DNA of 52,572 nt. It comes from an uncultured Pseudovibrio sp. (GTDB lineage Bacteria > Pseudomonadota > Alphaproteobacteria > Rhizobiales > Stappiaceae). A model generated the notes under the pieces. It made no database searches, was not told where the DNA came from, and saw nothing but the letters and a program-made list of their open reading frames with translations. A program made the translations under genes and the position numbers. The stretch covers positions 1 through 52,572 of the forward strand of contig CANNAV010000014.1 of the NCBI GenBank assembly GCA_947502585.1, in the 5' to 3' direction. Position 1 is the first letter of the stretch. The number at the start of each line of letters is the position of its first letter. Below are positions 1 to 8,603 of this stretch, piece by piece.

Positions 1-125
1 GGTCCGTCCCGGTAACTCTCAACCACAATATCAGACCACTCGGCCACACTGCGCCGAGGACGCTTCTCACCACTTCTGACTCTTGTCGCGAATTTACTCT
101 GCACGCGGGAAACATCAGCTGACAT
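1..125 (-). CDS. IS66-type accessory protein TnpA-like, N-terminal part (cut by window edge)
   Basis: Reading leftward from an ATG at 125, with a GGAGG ribosome site five bases before it, the frame stays open to the window edge and gives 41 residues. They contain RRSVAEWSDIVVESYRDG, which resembles the start of IS66-family accessory proteins, where a basic stretch precedes an EW...V.E helix before a helix-turn-helix. The match is short and made by eye, and the rest of the gene is outside the window. It sits beside an IS3 remnant, so the left edge looks like an insertion-sequence graveyard. It could instead be an unrelated small DNA-binding protein. Confidence 0.4.
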   Translation of the reverse strand, partial: MSADVSRVQSKFATRVRSGEKRPRRSVAEWSDIVVESYRDG

Positions 126-180
126 CCAAACCTCCAACAATAAAGATTAGAAGTTTGACGTAAAAAGGAAAAATTAAAAC

Positions 181-369
181 GTGGGGCCGAAACAGCGCTT
201 ACGGCGAACTGTTATGGAAACACGGAAACAAGCGGAGGAAGCACCTGGTATTTACATTGAGGGCTTTTACAATCCAATCCGACGGCACTCAGCATCAGGT
301 TACCGATCGTCAATCGCGTTCGAGAGACAGCACAGAAAAATTAAGGCAAAGTCTCTCCACTTTTCTTAG
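181..369 (+). pseudogene. IS3-family transposase (OrfB), C-terminal remnant
   Basis: The last 35 or so residues of this 62-codon frame read YIEGFYNPIRRHSASGYRS followed by an AFE motif. This is the characteristic C-terminus of IS3-family integrase-type transposases (usual form YNPxRRHSALGYLSP). The catalytic DDE core and OrfA are absent, and the first 25 residues match the family only loosely, so this is a truncated, dead copy. Just after the stop, a CTCTCCACTTTTCTTAGGCC stretch resembles an IS3-type terminal inverted repeat and probably marks the old element end near 357-378. The start codon is nominal. Confidence 0.7.
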
Positions 370-390
370 GCCAGTCCATTCACTACTAAC

Positions 391-413
391 CGCCGTTTTT
401 GAACCATGCCGAA
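391..413 (-). repeat. Truncated copy of a dispersed intergenic repeat (copy A)
   Basis: On the minus strand this begins CGGCATGGTTCAAAAACGG and matches the first 40 or so bases of the better copies at 18327-18408 and 20900-20980, including a later TAGTGAA and CTGGC. The similarity then stops where the IS3-like end begins, which suggests that the insertion sequence truncated the repeat. Confidence 0.5.
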
Positions 414-418
414 AAATT

Positions 419-1240
419 CTAAAGATGGCCTACAGCGAGTCGTTCTTCTTCCATGCGCTTTAGCCTCTGTCTTTTGGTGAGGAGAGACGCCAAAATCACT
501 CCAACCGTCACGATAGCAACCAGTATTGTGCAAATCGCGTTGATCTCAGGTGTTACACCCAGTCTCACCTGAGAGTAAATCATCATTGGTAGAGTGGTTG
601 ATCCCGGCCCGGAATTGAAGCTCGCAATCACCAAATCATCCAGTGACAATGTGAATGCCAGCATCCAACCTGCAACCACTCCGGGCAGAATCTGAGGCAG
701 GGTGATGCGGAAGAATGTCCTGACAGGAGGACACCCCAGATCCATGGCAGCTTCTTCCAGGGCGCGGTCAAACCCAGAAAGGCGGGATTGCACCACGATC
801 GCCACGTAGCACATGGAGAATGTGGTGTGTGCGATCATAATCGTCCAGAAGCCACGATTTTGATCAATAGCCACGAACAGAAGAAGCAATGACAAACCGA
901 GGATGACTTCCGGCATCACGAGTGGGGCGTAGATCATTCCCGAAAACAAAGTCCGGCCGAAGAAGCGTCCTTGCCGGGCCAGGACCAGCGCAGCCAACGT
1001 GCCAAGTACAGTTGCCAGAGTTGCAGATGTGAGACCGACACGGAACGTGACCCATGCTGCCTCCAGGAGCTGCTCGTTCTGCAATAAAGATACATACCAC
1101 CGGGTTGAAAAACCTGCCCATACCGTGACCAGCCGAGATTCATTGAACGAGAAAACAATCAGAATGACTATGGGCAAGTAGAGAAAACTGAACCCTAAAA
1201 CCAAAGATGTGAGATTGAACCAACTTGGCTTTGACCGCAT
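419..1240 (-). CDS. potI: Polyamine ABC transporter permease PotI
   Basis: Inner-membrane permease of a spermidine/putrescine-type importer. The 273 residues hold about six membrane segments. The cytoplasmic EAA loop that docks on the ATPase is clear near residues 185-205 (EEAAMDLGCPPVRTFF). Length is normal for PotC/PotI. The ATG shares one base with the stop of potH, and a GAGGGGGA site precedes it, so the two are translationally coupled. It is the last gene of potF-potG-potH-potI. Substrate cannot be read from the permease alone; a putrescine-type PotFGHI assignment rests on gene order and on the puuA gene nearby. A YdcUV-like system is the main alternative. Confidence 0.9.
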   Translation of the reverse strand: MRSKPSWFNLTSLVLGFSFLYLPIVILIVFSFNESRLVTVWAGFSTRWYVSLLQNEQLLEAAWVTFRVGLTSATLATVLGTLAALVLARQGRFFGRTLFSGMIYAPLVMPEVILGLSLLLLFVAIDQNRGFWTIMIAHTTFSMCYVAIVVQSRLSGFDRALEEAAMDLGCPPVRTFFRITLPQILPGVVAGWMLAFTLSLDDLVIASFNSGPGSTTLPMMIYSQVRLGVTPEINAICTILVAIVTVGVILASLLTKRQRLKRMEEERLAVGHL

Positions 1241-2241
1241 TATATGTCCCCCTCACTGTGACGGGTTTCGTGCCGTTGGAACAGCAAGATAGGGATAACA
1301 AGTAAAACAAGAAGAACCATTGCCACAGCAGAAGCCACAGGCCAGTCTCTGTTGGAAAAGAACTCGACCCACAGGGTTTTCCCGATCATCAGCGTTGACG
1401 AGCCCCCTAGAAGATCCGGGATGACAAACTCACCTACAGCCGGAATAAAGACAAGGCAACATCCTGCAATTACACCCGGCTTGGCAAGAGGGACCGTTAC
1501 CCGCCAGAAGGTTTTCCATGGTGGGCAACCCAGATCCTCGGCGGCTTCTGTCAAAGTCGTGTCCAGTTTCTCCAAAGAAGAATAGAGCGGAAGGACCATG
1601 AAAGGCAGGTAAGAATAGATAATGCCGATGTAGACAGCAAGACTGGTGTTAAGGATGATCAGAGGTTCATTAATCACACCGATAGTGATCAACGCCTGAT
1701 TGAGCAGTCCATCAGTTTTCAGAATGCCGATCCACGCATAAACGCGGATCAAAAAACTGGTCCAAAATGGCAGGATGACCATCATCACCAGTGTTAGCTG
1801 CCAGCTCTTTGGTGCCCTTGCCATGCCGTAAGCAAGAGGGAAGCCGACAAGTAAGGTCAGTAATGTTGATATGAATGCTATCTGCAAGCTGGAGGCATAG
1901 GCGCGCCAATAAAGACCATCTTCTGTCAGCCAGAGGTAATTGCCCAGCGACCAGCGCTGCACAGCCCCCCAAAGCCCAGGCAGACCCCTGCCCCAATCGA
2001 TTACAGGCAAGTAAGGCGGAATTGAAACAGCGGCTTCGGACAGCGAAATCTTCGCGACAATCACAAACGGAATAAGGAAGAAGAGCAGCAGCCAGAGGTA
2101 TGGGACACAGATCAGTGCGAAGCGGGCCCACTTTCCGGTCGGATTGGTTGGTGCATTTTCTGGCGCTTCAGGTTCACAACGCGGTGCAGGGATCGTTTCT
2201 GATCTGGTGAGGCCGGATGATATGAGTTTTGGATTCGTCAT
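1240..2241 (-). CDS. potH: Polyamine ABC transporter permease PotH
   Basis: Partner permease of PotI in a type I ABC importer. It is 333 residues, with a hydrophilic N-terminus of about 40 residues that carries no clear domain, then a membrane segment (FALICVPYLWLLLFFLIPFV). A long periplasmic loop follows, as is typical for PotB/PotH. The EAA loop reads EAAEDLGCPPWKTFWRVTVP. The ATG has a GAGGTGG ribosome site and lies 10 bases after the potG stop. It overlaps potI by one base, which suggests equal expression of the two permeases. Confidence 0.9.
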   Translation of the reverse strand: MTNPKLISSGLTRSETIPAPRCEPEAPENAPTNPTGKWARFALICVPYLWLLLFFLIPFVIVAKISLSEAAVSIPPYLPVIDWGRGLPGLWGAVQRWSLGNYLWLTEDGLYWRAYASSLQIAFISTLLTLLVGFPLAYGMARAPKSWQLTLVMMVILPFWTSFLIRVYAWIGILKTDGLLNQALITIGVINEPLIILNTSLAVYIGIIYSYLPFMVLPLYSSLEKLDTTLTEAAEDLGCPPWKTFWRVTVPLAKPGVIAGCCLVFIPAVGEFVIPDLLGGSSTLMIGKTLWVEFFSNRDWPVASAVAMVLLVLLVIPILLFQRHETRHSEGDI

Positions 2242-2251
2242 ATCCCACCTC

Positions 2252-3403
2252 TCATCGTGTCAGGATCACGCCGGCATCACTGTCCCATGACAGCCAGACC
2301 TGATCTTCCCAGGTAATCGGTCTTTCAACCAGCCTTGCGGTGTTGGCGACAATTGCCCGCAGCGTCTTCGTCTCAGACACTTTGATATGGTAGATGGACA
2401 CATCCCCCATGTAGGCGATGTCCCAGACCTCTCCCTGAATAGCATTGGTGCCCATGCGAACTGGTTTATCGAAGGAGATGCGCATCTTTTCCGGGCGGAT
2501 GGCCAGAGCAGCATGATCACCCACGTTTGCAGAGGTTGAATAGCACACATCCAGATGGCTACCCAGAACAGATGAGAACATCTTAACGTCCTCATCTTCC
2601 TTATTTGTGACTTGCCCGTCCAGAACGTTGATGTCACCGATGAATTCCGCCACAAATCGGGAGTTGGGCTGCTCGTAGATTTCGCCAGGTGTCGCATTCT
2701 GAAGAATCTTGCCCTTATCCATGACGGAGATGCGATCCGCGACGGTCATGGCCTCTTCCTGATCATGTGTCACGATCAGGAACGTCATCCGCAGCTGCTC
2801 CTGCAGGTTGATCAATTCCAGCTGCGTTTCTTCACGAAGCTTTTTGTCGAGCGCTGCAAGAGGCTCATCAAGGAGCAGAACTTTCGGGCGTTTAGCAAGA
2901 GATCTAGCAAGAGCAACACGTTGACGTTGACCACCAGACAACTGATGCGGTTTGCGTTTGGCAAACCCTTCCAGCTTGACCAGACTAAGCATCTCCATGA
3001 CCCGGCTTTTGATCTCCCGCAAAGGCAGACCATCCATTTCCAGGCCAAAGGCGATGTTTTTTTCGACGTTCATATGCGGGAAGAGCGCGTAAGACTGGAA
3101 CATCATGTTGAGCGGACGCTTGTAAGGCAGCACCCCAGCCAGGTCTCTCCCCTCCAGAAAGATCTGACCTTCCGATGGAGCCTCAAACCCTGCGAGCATT
3201 CTCATCAAGGTGGTTTTACCACACCCAGACCCGCCAAGCAGGGCATGGAACTCACGCTTGTAAATTTTGAGAGAAAGGTTATCAACGGCGACAAAATTGC
3301 CAAACCGCTTGGTGATATTCCGAAATTCAATAAAAGGCTGCTCGCTCGGGTCGTCCCAAGGTAAAAATGCACGACGTACGGGGCCAAGCGGTTTCTTCGC
3401 CAA
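2252..3403 (-). CDS. potG: Polyamine ABC transporter ATP-binding protein PotG
   Basis: ATPase of the Pot importer (383 residues). Walker A is GGSGCGKTT, the ABC signature is LSGGQRQRVALAR and Walker B is VLLLDEPLAALD, followed by a C-terminal TOBE-type regulatory domain from about residue 290. This is the usual PotA/PotG plan. The likely start is TTG at 3403 with AAGGA eight bases before it; no in-frame ATG lies near. The first 20 residues are ahead of the ABC domain proper, as in PotG. A 93-base gap with a stem-loop separates it from potF. Confidence 0.9.
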   Translation of the reverse strand: MAKKPLGPVRRAFLPWDDPSEQPFIEFRNITKRFGNFVAVDNLSLKIYKREFHALLGGSGCGKTTLMRMLAGFEAPSEGQIFLEGRDLAGVLPYKRPLNMMFQSYALFPHMNVEKNIAFGLEMDGLPLREIKSRVMEMLSLVKLEGFAKRKPHQLSGGQRQRVALARSLAKRPKVLLLDEPLAALDKKLREETQLELINLQEQLRMTFLIVTHDQEEAMTVADRISVMDKGKILQNATPGEIYEQPNSRFVAEFIGDINVLDGQVTNKEDEDVKMFSSVLGSHLDVCYSTSANVGDHAALAIRPEKMRISFDKPVRMGTNAIQGEVWDIAYMGDVSIYHIKVSETKTLRAIVANTARLVERPITWEDQVWLSWDSDAGVILTR

Positions 3404-3442
3404 TACTCCAATCCTTTTCAGCTGCCTGCCTGGTCAATGATT

Positions 3443-3462
3443 CAAGATGGCATTGCATCTTG
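3443..3462 (-). promoter_or_regulatory. Stem-loop between potF and potG
   Basis: CAAGATG and CATCTTG form a perfect 7-bp stem around a 6-base loop in the potF-potG gap. There is no U-tract, so it is unlikely to be a full terminator. Such stems after a binding-protein gene often protect its mRNA and give the binding protein in excess over the membrane parts; that role here is inferred. Confidence 0.35.
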
Positions 3463-3496
3463 CTGTGCAACCCCACCCCTACAGGCCTATAAGTTT

Positions 3497-4585
3497 TTAG
3501 TGACCGGTTTTGACAGTTGTGAAGGTGCGGTTCATCAGACGCTGTGCTTTAAGCGGCTTGGAACCAATGGTGTAAAGGCGCTGCTTCACCTCATCTGTCG
3601 GGTAGATATTTGGATTTGACGTCACTTCTTTATCAACCAGAACAGTCGCGTCTTTGTTGCCGTTGGCGTAGTAGACATAATCAGACATTTTCGCGATAAC
3701 TTCCGGACGCATCAGGTAGTTGATGAATTCATGCGCTTCTTCAACGTGCTCTGCATCAGCAGGAATTGCGATCTGGTCAAACCACATCTGCGCACCTTCA
3801 TTCGGCAGAATGTAAGTGACCTTTACGCCCTTATCAGCCTCTGCAGCACGGTCTGCCGCCTGCAGCACATCGCCAGACCAACCGTAAGCCAAACATATAT
3901 CGCCATTGGCAAGGCCGTTTACAAACTCAGAATTGTGGAACTTGCGAATATAGGGCCGGATCGCTTCCAAAAGCTCACCAGCTTTTTGAATGTCTTGCGG
4001 GCTGTTTGAATCGGGATTAAGACCGAGATAATGCTGCGCAGCCGGGAACATTTCGTCCGGCTCATCCATCACATATACACCACACTCAGCAATTTTGGAG
4101 AGTTCATCAACGTCAAACAGCAGGTCCCAACTGCCGATTGGAGCGTCAGGATTGAGTGCACGCACCTTTTCCTCGTTTACTCCATAGCCAGAGGTGCCCC
4201 ACATGTAGTTGACGGAAAACTCGTTGCCTGGATCGAACACCTCAGTGCGCACTTGCAGAAGCGGATCCATGTGTTTGAGATTTGGAAGTTTATCCTTATC
4301 GAGCTTCTGATAGACGCCCGCCTGAATTTGGCGCTGAAGAAAGGAGGCACTTGGAACAACGACGTCATAACCGGTTTTTCCAGTCAGCAATTTTGTTTCT
4401 AAAACCTCGTTGGAATCAAAGGTGTCATAGTTCACTGTGATCCCGGTTTCATTCTCGAAGTCTTTGAGAATCTGCGCATCGACATAATCAGACCAATTGT
4501 ATATATTTACAATGCGATCCTTAGCAGTAGCGGCAGACAAAGACAGGGCCAGTGCTGCTCCGGATAGCAAAATTACGGTTTTCAT
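3497..4585 (-). CDS. potF: Polyamine-binding periplasmic protein PotF
   Basis: Solute-binding protein of the importer, 362 residues. A signal peptide (MKTVILLSGAALALSLSAATA, residues 1-21) is followed by IVNIYNWSDYVD, the hallmark start of PotD/PotF proteins. Acidic and aromatic residues typical of polyamine pockets are present (YGWSGDVLQAADRA; MWFDQIAIP). A TTG-initiated form would add seven residues, but ATG at 4585 has a GGAG site nine bases upstream and begins exactly at the signal peptide. As first gene of the operon it is probably the most expressed. Putrescine is the likely ligand by name; spermidine is possible. Confidence 0.9.
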   Translation of the reverse strand: MKTVILLSGAALALSLSAATAKDRIVNIYNWSDYVDAQILKDFENETGITVNYDTFDSNEVLETKLLTGKTGYDVVVPSASFLQRQIQAGVYQKLDKDKLPNLKHMDPLLQVRTEVFDPGNEFSVNYMWGTSGYGVNEEKVRALNPDAPIGSWDLLFDVDELSKIAECGVYVMDEPDEMFPAAQHYLGLNPDSNSPQDIQKAGELLEAIRPYIRKFHNSEFVNGLANGDICLAYGWSGDVLQAADRAAEADKGVKVTYILPNEGAQMWFDQIAIPADAEHVEEAHEFINYLMRPEVIAKMSDYVYYANGNKDATVLVDKEVTSNPNIYPTDEVKQRLYTIGSKPLKAQRLMNRTFTTVKTGH

Positions 4586-5440
4586 TCTCAAGTACTCCAA
4601 TATCAAACACAGAGGCTCATATCACCTTTGCGCAACAAGCCTCTGCATAAAGTCGCCATGCTACATCTTTCTGGTGGCATATTAATTTCGGCCTACATTC
4701 CAACCCGATATTTTACAGGAATGCCGAAGGTTCTCCACGATTCTTATGCATCCAACCCGTCGCTCCTCTCAATACTATCTGGATTTCTATCGATCAGCCT
4801 CAACCTGTGTCCAGAGGCGGCTGGTCAAACATTGTAATTTTGGACAAAAACGGTGGTTTTATACAGAGTTTTAACAGGCACTACAGGGGACACCTGATCA
4901 ATTCTTCTCGAATTTCTCTTCTTTGCAGGTTCATCTCAACACGCCACAAACATTTAAGTTTGCGACAATTCTTTAGAGTAAATAGTTTTTATAGAGAATC
5001 GTGATTCCAGCTCCATTCCAGGAGATACGGCAAACATTCTCATCATTTTCTAACATCAACGGCTGATTATCTGAAGCATCATTATCGGCATTGGAGAGCC
5101 ACAAGTAATAATCATGTTTTATTGGTTCCCTCCGACGGTAAGAAAACAAAAAATCATTTTTGTTTAATACTATAGCTTAGAATTTACTCCCGGATTCTGA
5201 TCTTGAATAAGTGCCGCAACTTTCTGGGACATAACGTGATTTCCTCTTCAGAACAATTGAACAGAGGATACAACGAGCTTTCAACTAAACACCATAATTT
5301 CCGACTTGAGCTGACCTCTGCTAGGGTACTTTTCAAACCAGAAGCAAGCTGGACCTTCTAGCAGCCACAAAGAGCTGAATCATTTTTCATAAACGAGTGA
5401 CTGCCACTAACTTTCGGCAGCAAATCCAAATGGAAGCACT
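4586..5440. other. Divergent intergenic region between potF and puuA (855 bp)
   Basis: I see no convincing gene here on either strand; the open frames are short and of random composition. It must hold the promoters of both the pot operon and puuA. The only structure I can point to is a perfect AT-rich palindrome at 5144-5165. A GTGTCCAGAGG stretch near 4807 vaguely recalls an insertion-sequence end, but nothing supports an element around it. Confidence 0.5.
5144..5165. promoter_or_regulatory. Perfect AT-rich palindrome upstream of puuA
   Basis: AAACAAAAA and TTTTTGTTT are exact inverted repeats around a 4-base centre (ATCA). It lies 275 bases before puuA in the divergent region. It could be a regulator binding site, or a hairpin with a T-run acting as a terminator for leftover transcription. 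Function is unknown. Confidence 0.3.
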
Positions 5441-6841
5441 ATGAGTTCTGAATTTAATCCGGATGATGAAGCGGCGCTTAAAGAGCGCGGTGTGTGCAAC
5501 CTTGAAGAAGCCCGCACCTGGCTGCAAGCCCGGAACATTGGCGATATCGAGTGTGTTGTGCCTGACATTGCAGGGGTGCCACGCGGCAAGATGATGCCGA
5601 CAAACAAGTTCTTCAGCAGCGATACAATGACAATGCCCTCCTCTATTTTCGCCCAGACCATCTCTGGTGATTACCCTAAGGATGATGATCGGTTCCAATA
5701 TAATCCGACGGATGGCGATCTTTATTTCAGGCCAGATTATTCGACGCTTGCCATTGTGCCCTGGGAGACCGATCCAACAGCCCAACTCCTGCATGATGCA
5801 TTCACCAAGGATGGAAAGCCCTTCCCGATTGCTCCGCGTAATGTCTTAAAGCGTGTGCTCCACCTTTATGATGCTCAGGGTTGGAAGCCGATTATCGCCC
5901 CTGAGGTGGAGTTCTATCTGGTAAAGCCGAACACCGATCCCGACTATCCGCTGGAACCTCCTGTTGGACGCTCTGGTCGCCCTGAGGTTGGCAGGCAATC
6001 TTATTCAATTTCCGCGCTCAATGAATTCGACGAGTTAATTGACGACATTTATGACCTTTCAGAGGCTCAGGGATTGGAAATAGACACCCTTATTCATGAA
6101 GAAGGGGCGGCTCAGATGGAAATTAATCTGAGACATGGCACTCCTCTGGAGCTGGCGGATCAGGCGTTCATGTTCAAACGCACCATTCGCGAGGCTGCGC
6201 TGCGCCATAACATTTACGCCACCTTTATGGCCAAAGCGATGTCCGCACAACCGGGGTCGTCTATGCATATCCACCAGTCTATCCTTGATCGGGAGACCGG
6301 ACGGAACATCTTCAATAATGCAGATAACGAGGCAACTCCCGCCTTCTATAATTTTATTGGCGGGCACCAGCACTACATGCCAGCTTTGATGCCAATCATG
6401 GCGCCCTACGTAAATTCCTATCGCCGTTTTGCACGTGATAGCGGATCTCCGACCAACCTGTTCTGGGGCTACGACAACCGGACCGTGGGCCTTCGTGTTC
6501 CAAGTTCGTCTCCCGGTGCACGGCGGTTAGAGAACCGGGTACCGGGATCAGATGCCAATCCATATCTCGTGATCGCTGCAAGCCTTGCTGCCGGATACCT
6601 GGGTATCAAAAAGGGGATTGAACCGGATAAGCCGAGAGATAATGACAACAGTGAAGTGATGAATAAACTGCCGCCTACACTGCTTCATGCCGTCGATGAG
6701 TTTGAGGCAGACGAGGATTTACTGGAGATTTTCGGTGAGCAGTTCGTCGCAACCTATCGCGCCATCAAGCTTGAAGAATACGAGACCTTTATGTCCGTTA
6801 TCAGCGCCTGGGAACGAGAATACCTGCTGATGAACGTCTGA
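5441..6841 (+). CDS. puuA: Gamma-glutamylputrescine synthetase PuuA (glutamine synthetase family)
   Basis: Cytoplasmic enzyme that ligates glutamate to the amino group of putrescine or another amine with ATP, the first step of the Puu route. The 466-residue length and motifs are those of the glutamine synthetase superfamily: PEVEFYL (154-160) and EEGAAQMEIN (220-229) for metal and ATP, GSSMHIHQS (272-280) with the catalytic-site histidine, then NRTVGLRVP and ENRVPGSDANPYL. The adenylylation-loop tyrosine of GlnA is not seen, as expected for amine-specific homologues. It is transcribed away from the pot importer, a context that favours polyamine over ethanolamine or other amines. No puuB or puuD is in the window. 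Confidence 0.8.
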   Translation: MSSEFNPDDEAALKERGVCNLEEARTWLQARNIGDIECVVPDIAGVPRGKMMPTNKFFSSDTMTMPSSIFAQTISGDYPKDDDRFQYNPTDGDLYFRPDYSTLAIVPWETDPTAQLLHDAFTKDGKPFPIAPRNVLKRVLHLYDAQGWKPIIAPEVEFYLVKPNTDPDYPLEPPVGRSGRPEVGRQSYSISALNEFDELIDDIYDLSEAQGLEIDTLIHEEGAAQMEINLRHGTPLELADQAFMFKRTIREAALRHNIYATFMAKAMSAQPGSSMHIHQSILDRETGRNIFNNADNEATPAFYNFIGGHQHYMPALMPIMAPYVNSYRRFARDSGSPTNLFWGYDNRTVGLRVPSSSPGARRLENRVPGSDANPYLVIAASLAAGYLGIKKGIEPDKPRDNDNSEVMNKLPPTLLHAVDEFEADEDLLEIFGEQFVATYRAIKLEEYETFMSVISAWEREYLLMNV

Positions 6842-7297
6842 TTCCTACCGGACGGGTGTGATTTTCACGAGAAACTGTGGATACCACACCCCCTGATTGA
6901 GGAATACAGCCCGACAATTTAAGATTTCACAATACCCGTCCAAGCCAATCACAGCATACTTTCCATGGAATACTTTTCAAAAATGAAATAAACCGCCTTA
7001 CATTTAATTTCATCTTAATATAAATACAAATAATGATATAATTTTCGTAAAATTACTAAAAAATGTAGTGAACTTCGAATTATTACTTATAATTTTTTCA
7101 ATTTACTAAGCATTTAATTTGAAAATTCCGGGTTTTTTAAAATATCTTCAATTTTATTTATTTTTATAACAAAATATGACTAATTTTAAATACATTTAAA
7201 ATATTGTTTATTACAAACTATATTCGAGGCTATGGATGGCGGTTAATAGGTTGCGAACACAATTTTAATCGCATTTGCTGGTTTTTGAGGACATCAC
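6842..7297. other. AT-rich leader between puuA and the GGDEF regulator
   Basis: No gene is seen. Close to the puuA stop, GGGTGTG (6854-6860) and CACACCC (6885-6891) can pair and may end puuA transcription, though no T-run follows. From about 6970 to 7230 the sequence becomes extremely A+T rich with many A and T runs, quite unlike the flanking genes. This is the promoter region of the regulator at 7298 and a candidate target for nucleoid proteins. Confidence 0.5.
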
Positions 7298-8581
7298 ATG
7301 CCAGATCAGAAAAAGAGTATTCTTCTCGTCGAAGATGCCAATTTCTTTGCTCGTATTACTGAAAGCGAGATTGAACGCGCGGGGCATTATCATGTCACCA
7401 CGGCAAAAACGTATGCTCAGGCAAAGGCTATATTGGAAGAAGGGAAGGTAAAGCCATTCCTTGCTCTTGTTGATCTGACGCTGCCAGATGCACCGGATGG
7501 TGAGGTCGTAGATCTGACCATCAATGCAGGACTGCCGACAATTGTGTTCTCCGGACGTTTTGATCAGACCACTCGTCGATCCATCCTGAGGAAAGGGATC
7601 GTCGATTACGTCCTCAAGGATTCTCCTGCGAGCCTTGGCTACCTTGGAGAGCTGGTCAAGCGTGTCGATAAAAACCTCACCACCAAAGTATTGATCGTGG
7701 GCGACTCCTCGCATGCATTAGCGTTGTTAAAAAAACGACTCCAGCTCTACTGCCTTCAGGTGATCAAAGCAACTTCCGGCGAAGAAGCCCTAGAGTCACT
7801 CAGGCAAAATCCCGACATAAAGCTGCTGATCATTGATCACTTGCTGCCTGGAGCCACCGGATTTGAAATCATGACGCAGATACGCCGGAGACATAGCTTT
7901 AACACACTGGCTGTTATCGGGATTTCAGCAACGGACGACCCTGCCCTTACTGCCAAGTTCCTGAAATCCGGTGCTAACGATTTCCTCAACAAAACCTGTA
8001 CGCCCGAGGAGTTGATGCTGCGGGTTTCACAGAACCTCAATCAACTGGACCGCATCACTGAGCTGACTGAGATGGCTTACCGTGATCCCATGACAGGCCT
8101 GTTCAACCGTCGTCATCTCTACAACATCGTCGATAAACTCCATAAAGACCAGGTGCTGGCTGGCAGGGAGATTCGATATGCCATGATCGATATTGACCGC
8201 TTCAAGCAGATCAATGACAAGTTTGGCCATGAAACCGGAGACAATCTGATTATCTCTGTCGCGCATCGCATTTCTGATCTCCTGCCGCCAAGAAGCATTG
8301 CTATTCGCATTGGTGGCGATGAGTTCTGCGTTGCACTACCGGATATCGATGAACCAACATCCAAGCAGTTTCTCTCTGAACTCAGAGGTTCTATGCCTGT
8401 TACCGATCCCGGGAACGACGAACATACATTTGCGCCAACTATCAGTGTTGGCCTCTCAGCAGGTACTGAGACCACACTGGCGAGCGCTCTCAGGGTTGCG
8501 GACCGATGCCTGTACAGAGCCAAGAAATCCGGTCGTAATCGCGTTGTAACGGCTTCTGCAACCACTCTTGTTGCCATGTAA
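7298..8581 (+). CDS. Two-receiver diguanylate cyclase (REC-REC-GGDEF), PleD-like
   Basis: Probable c-di-GMP synthase controlled by phosphorelay; cytoplasmic, 427 residues. Receiver 1 (about 7-125) has ILLVEDA, phospho-acceptor D59 and K107. Receiver 2 (about 130-245) has acceptor D180 and K232, with D135/D136-type acidic pocket residues reduced to GDSS. The cyclase domain (about 255-420) has YRDPMTGLFNRR and a canonical GGDEF at 339-343. The RxxD inhibitory site normally just before GGDEF is absent (PPRS instead), so product inhibition at that site is not expected. The domain order is that of PleD, but this is not necessarily its orthologue. Start ATG has GAGG nine bases upstream. No kinase gene is adjacent. 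Confidence 0.85.
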   Translation: MPDQKKSILLVEDANFFARITESEIERAGHYHVTTAKTYAQAKAILEEGKVKPFLALVDLTLPDAPDGEVVDLTINAGLPTIVFSGRFDQTTRRSILRKGIVDYVLKDSPASLGYLGELVKRVDKNLTTKVLIVGDSSHALALLKKRLQLYCLQVIKATSGEEALESLRQNPDIKLLIIDHLLPGATGFEIMTQIRRRHSFNTLAVIGISATDDPALTAKFLKSGANDFLNKTCTPEELMLRVSQNLNQLDRITELTEMAYRDPMTGLFNRRHLYNIVDKLHKDQVLAGREIRYAMIDIDRFKQINDKFGHETGDNLIISVAHRISDLLPPRSIAIRIGGDEFCVALPDIDEPTSKQFLSELRGSMPVTDPGNDEHTFAPTISVGLSAGTETTLASALRVADRCLYRAKKSGRNRVVTASATTLVAM

Positions 8582-8603
8582 TCTGACGGCGCATCCCAAA
8601 CCG

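Noticed and set aside
2612..3364. A 250-codon open frame on the plus strand opposite potG
   Set aside because: It lies antisense to a gene with full ABC ATPase motifs, has no ribosome site and no family resemblance; high third-position bias of potG keeps the opposite frame open.
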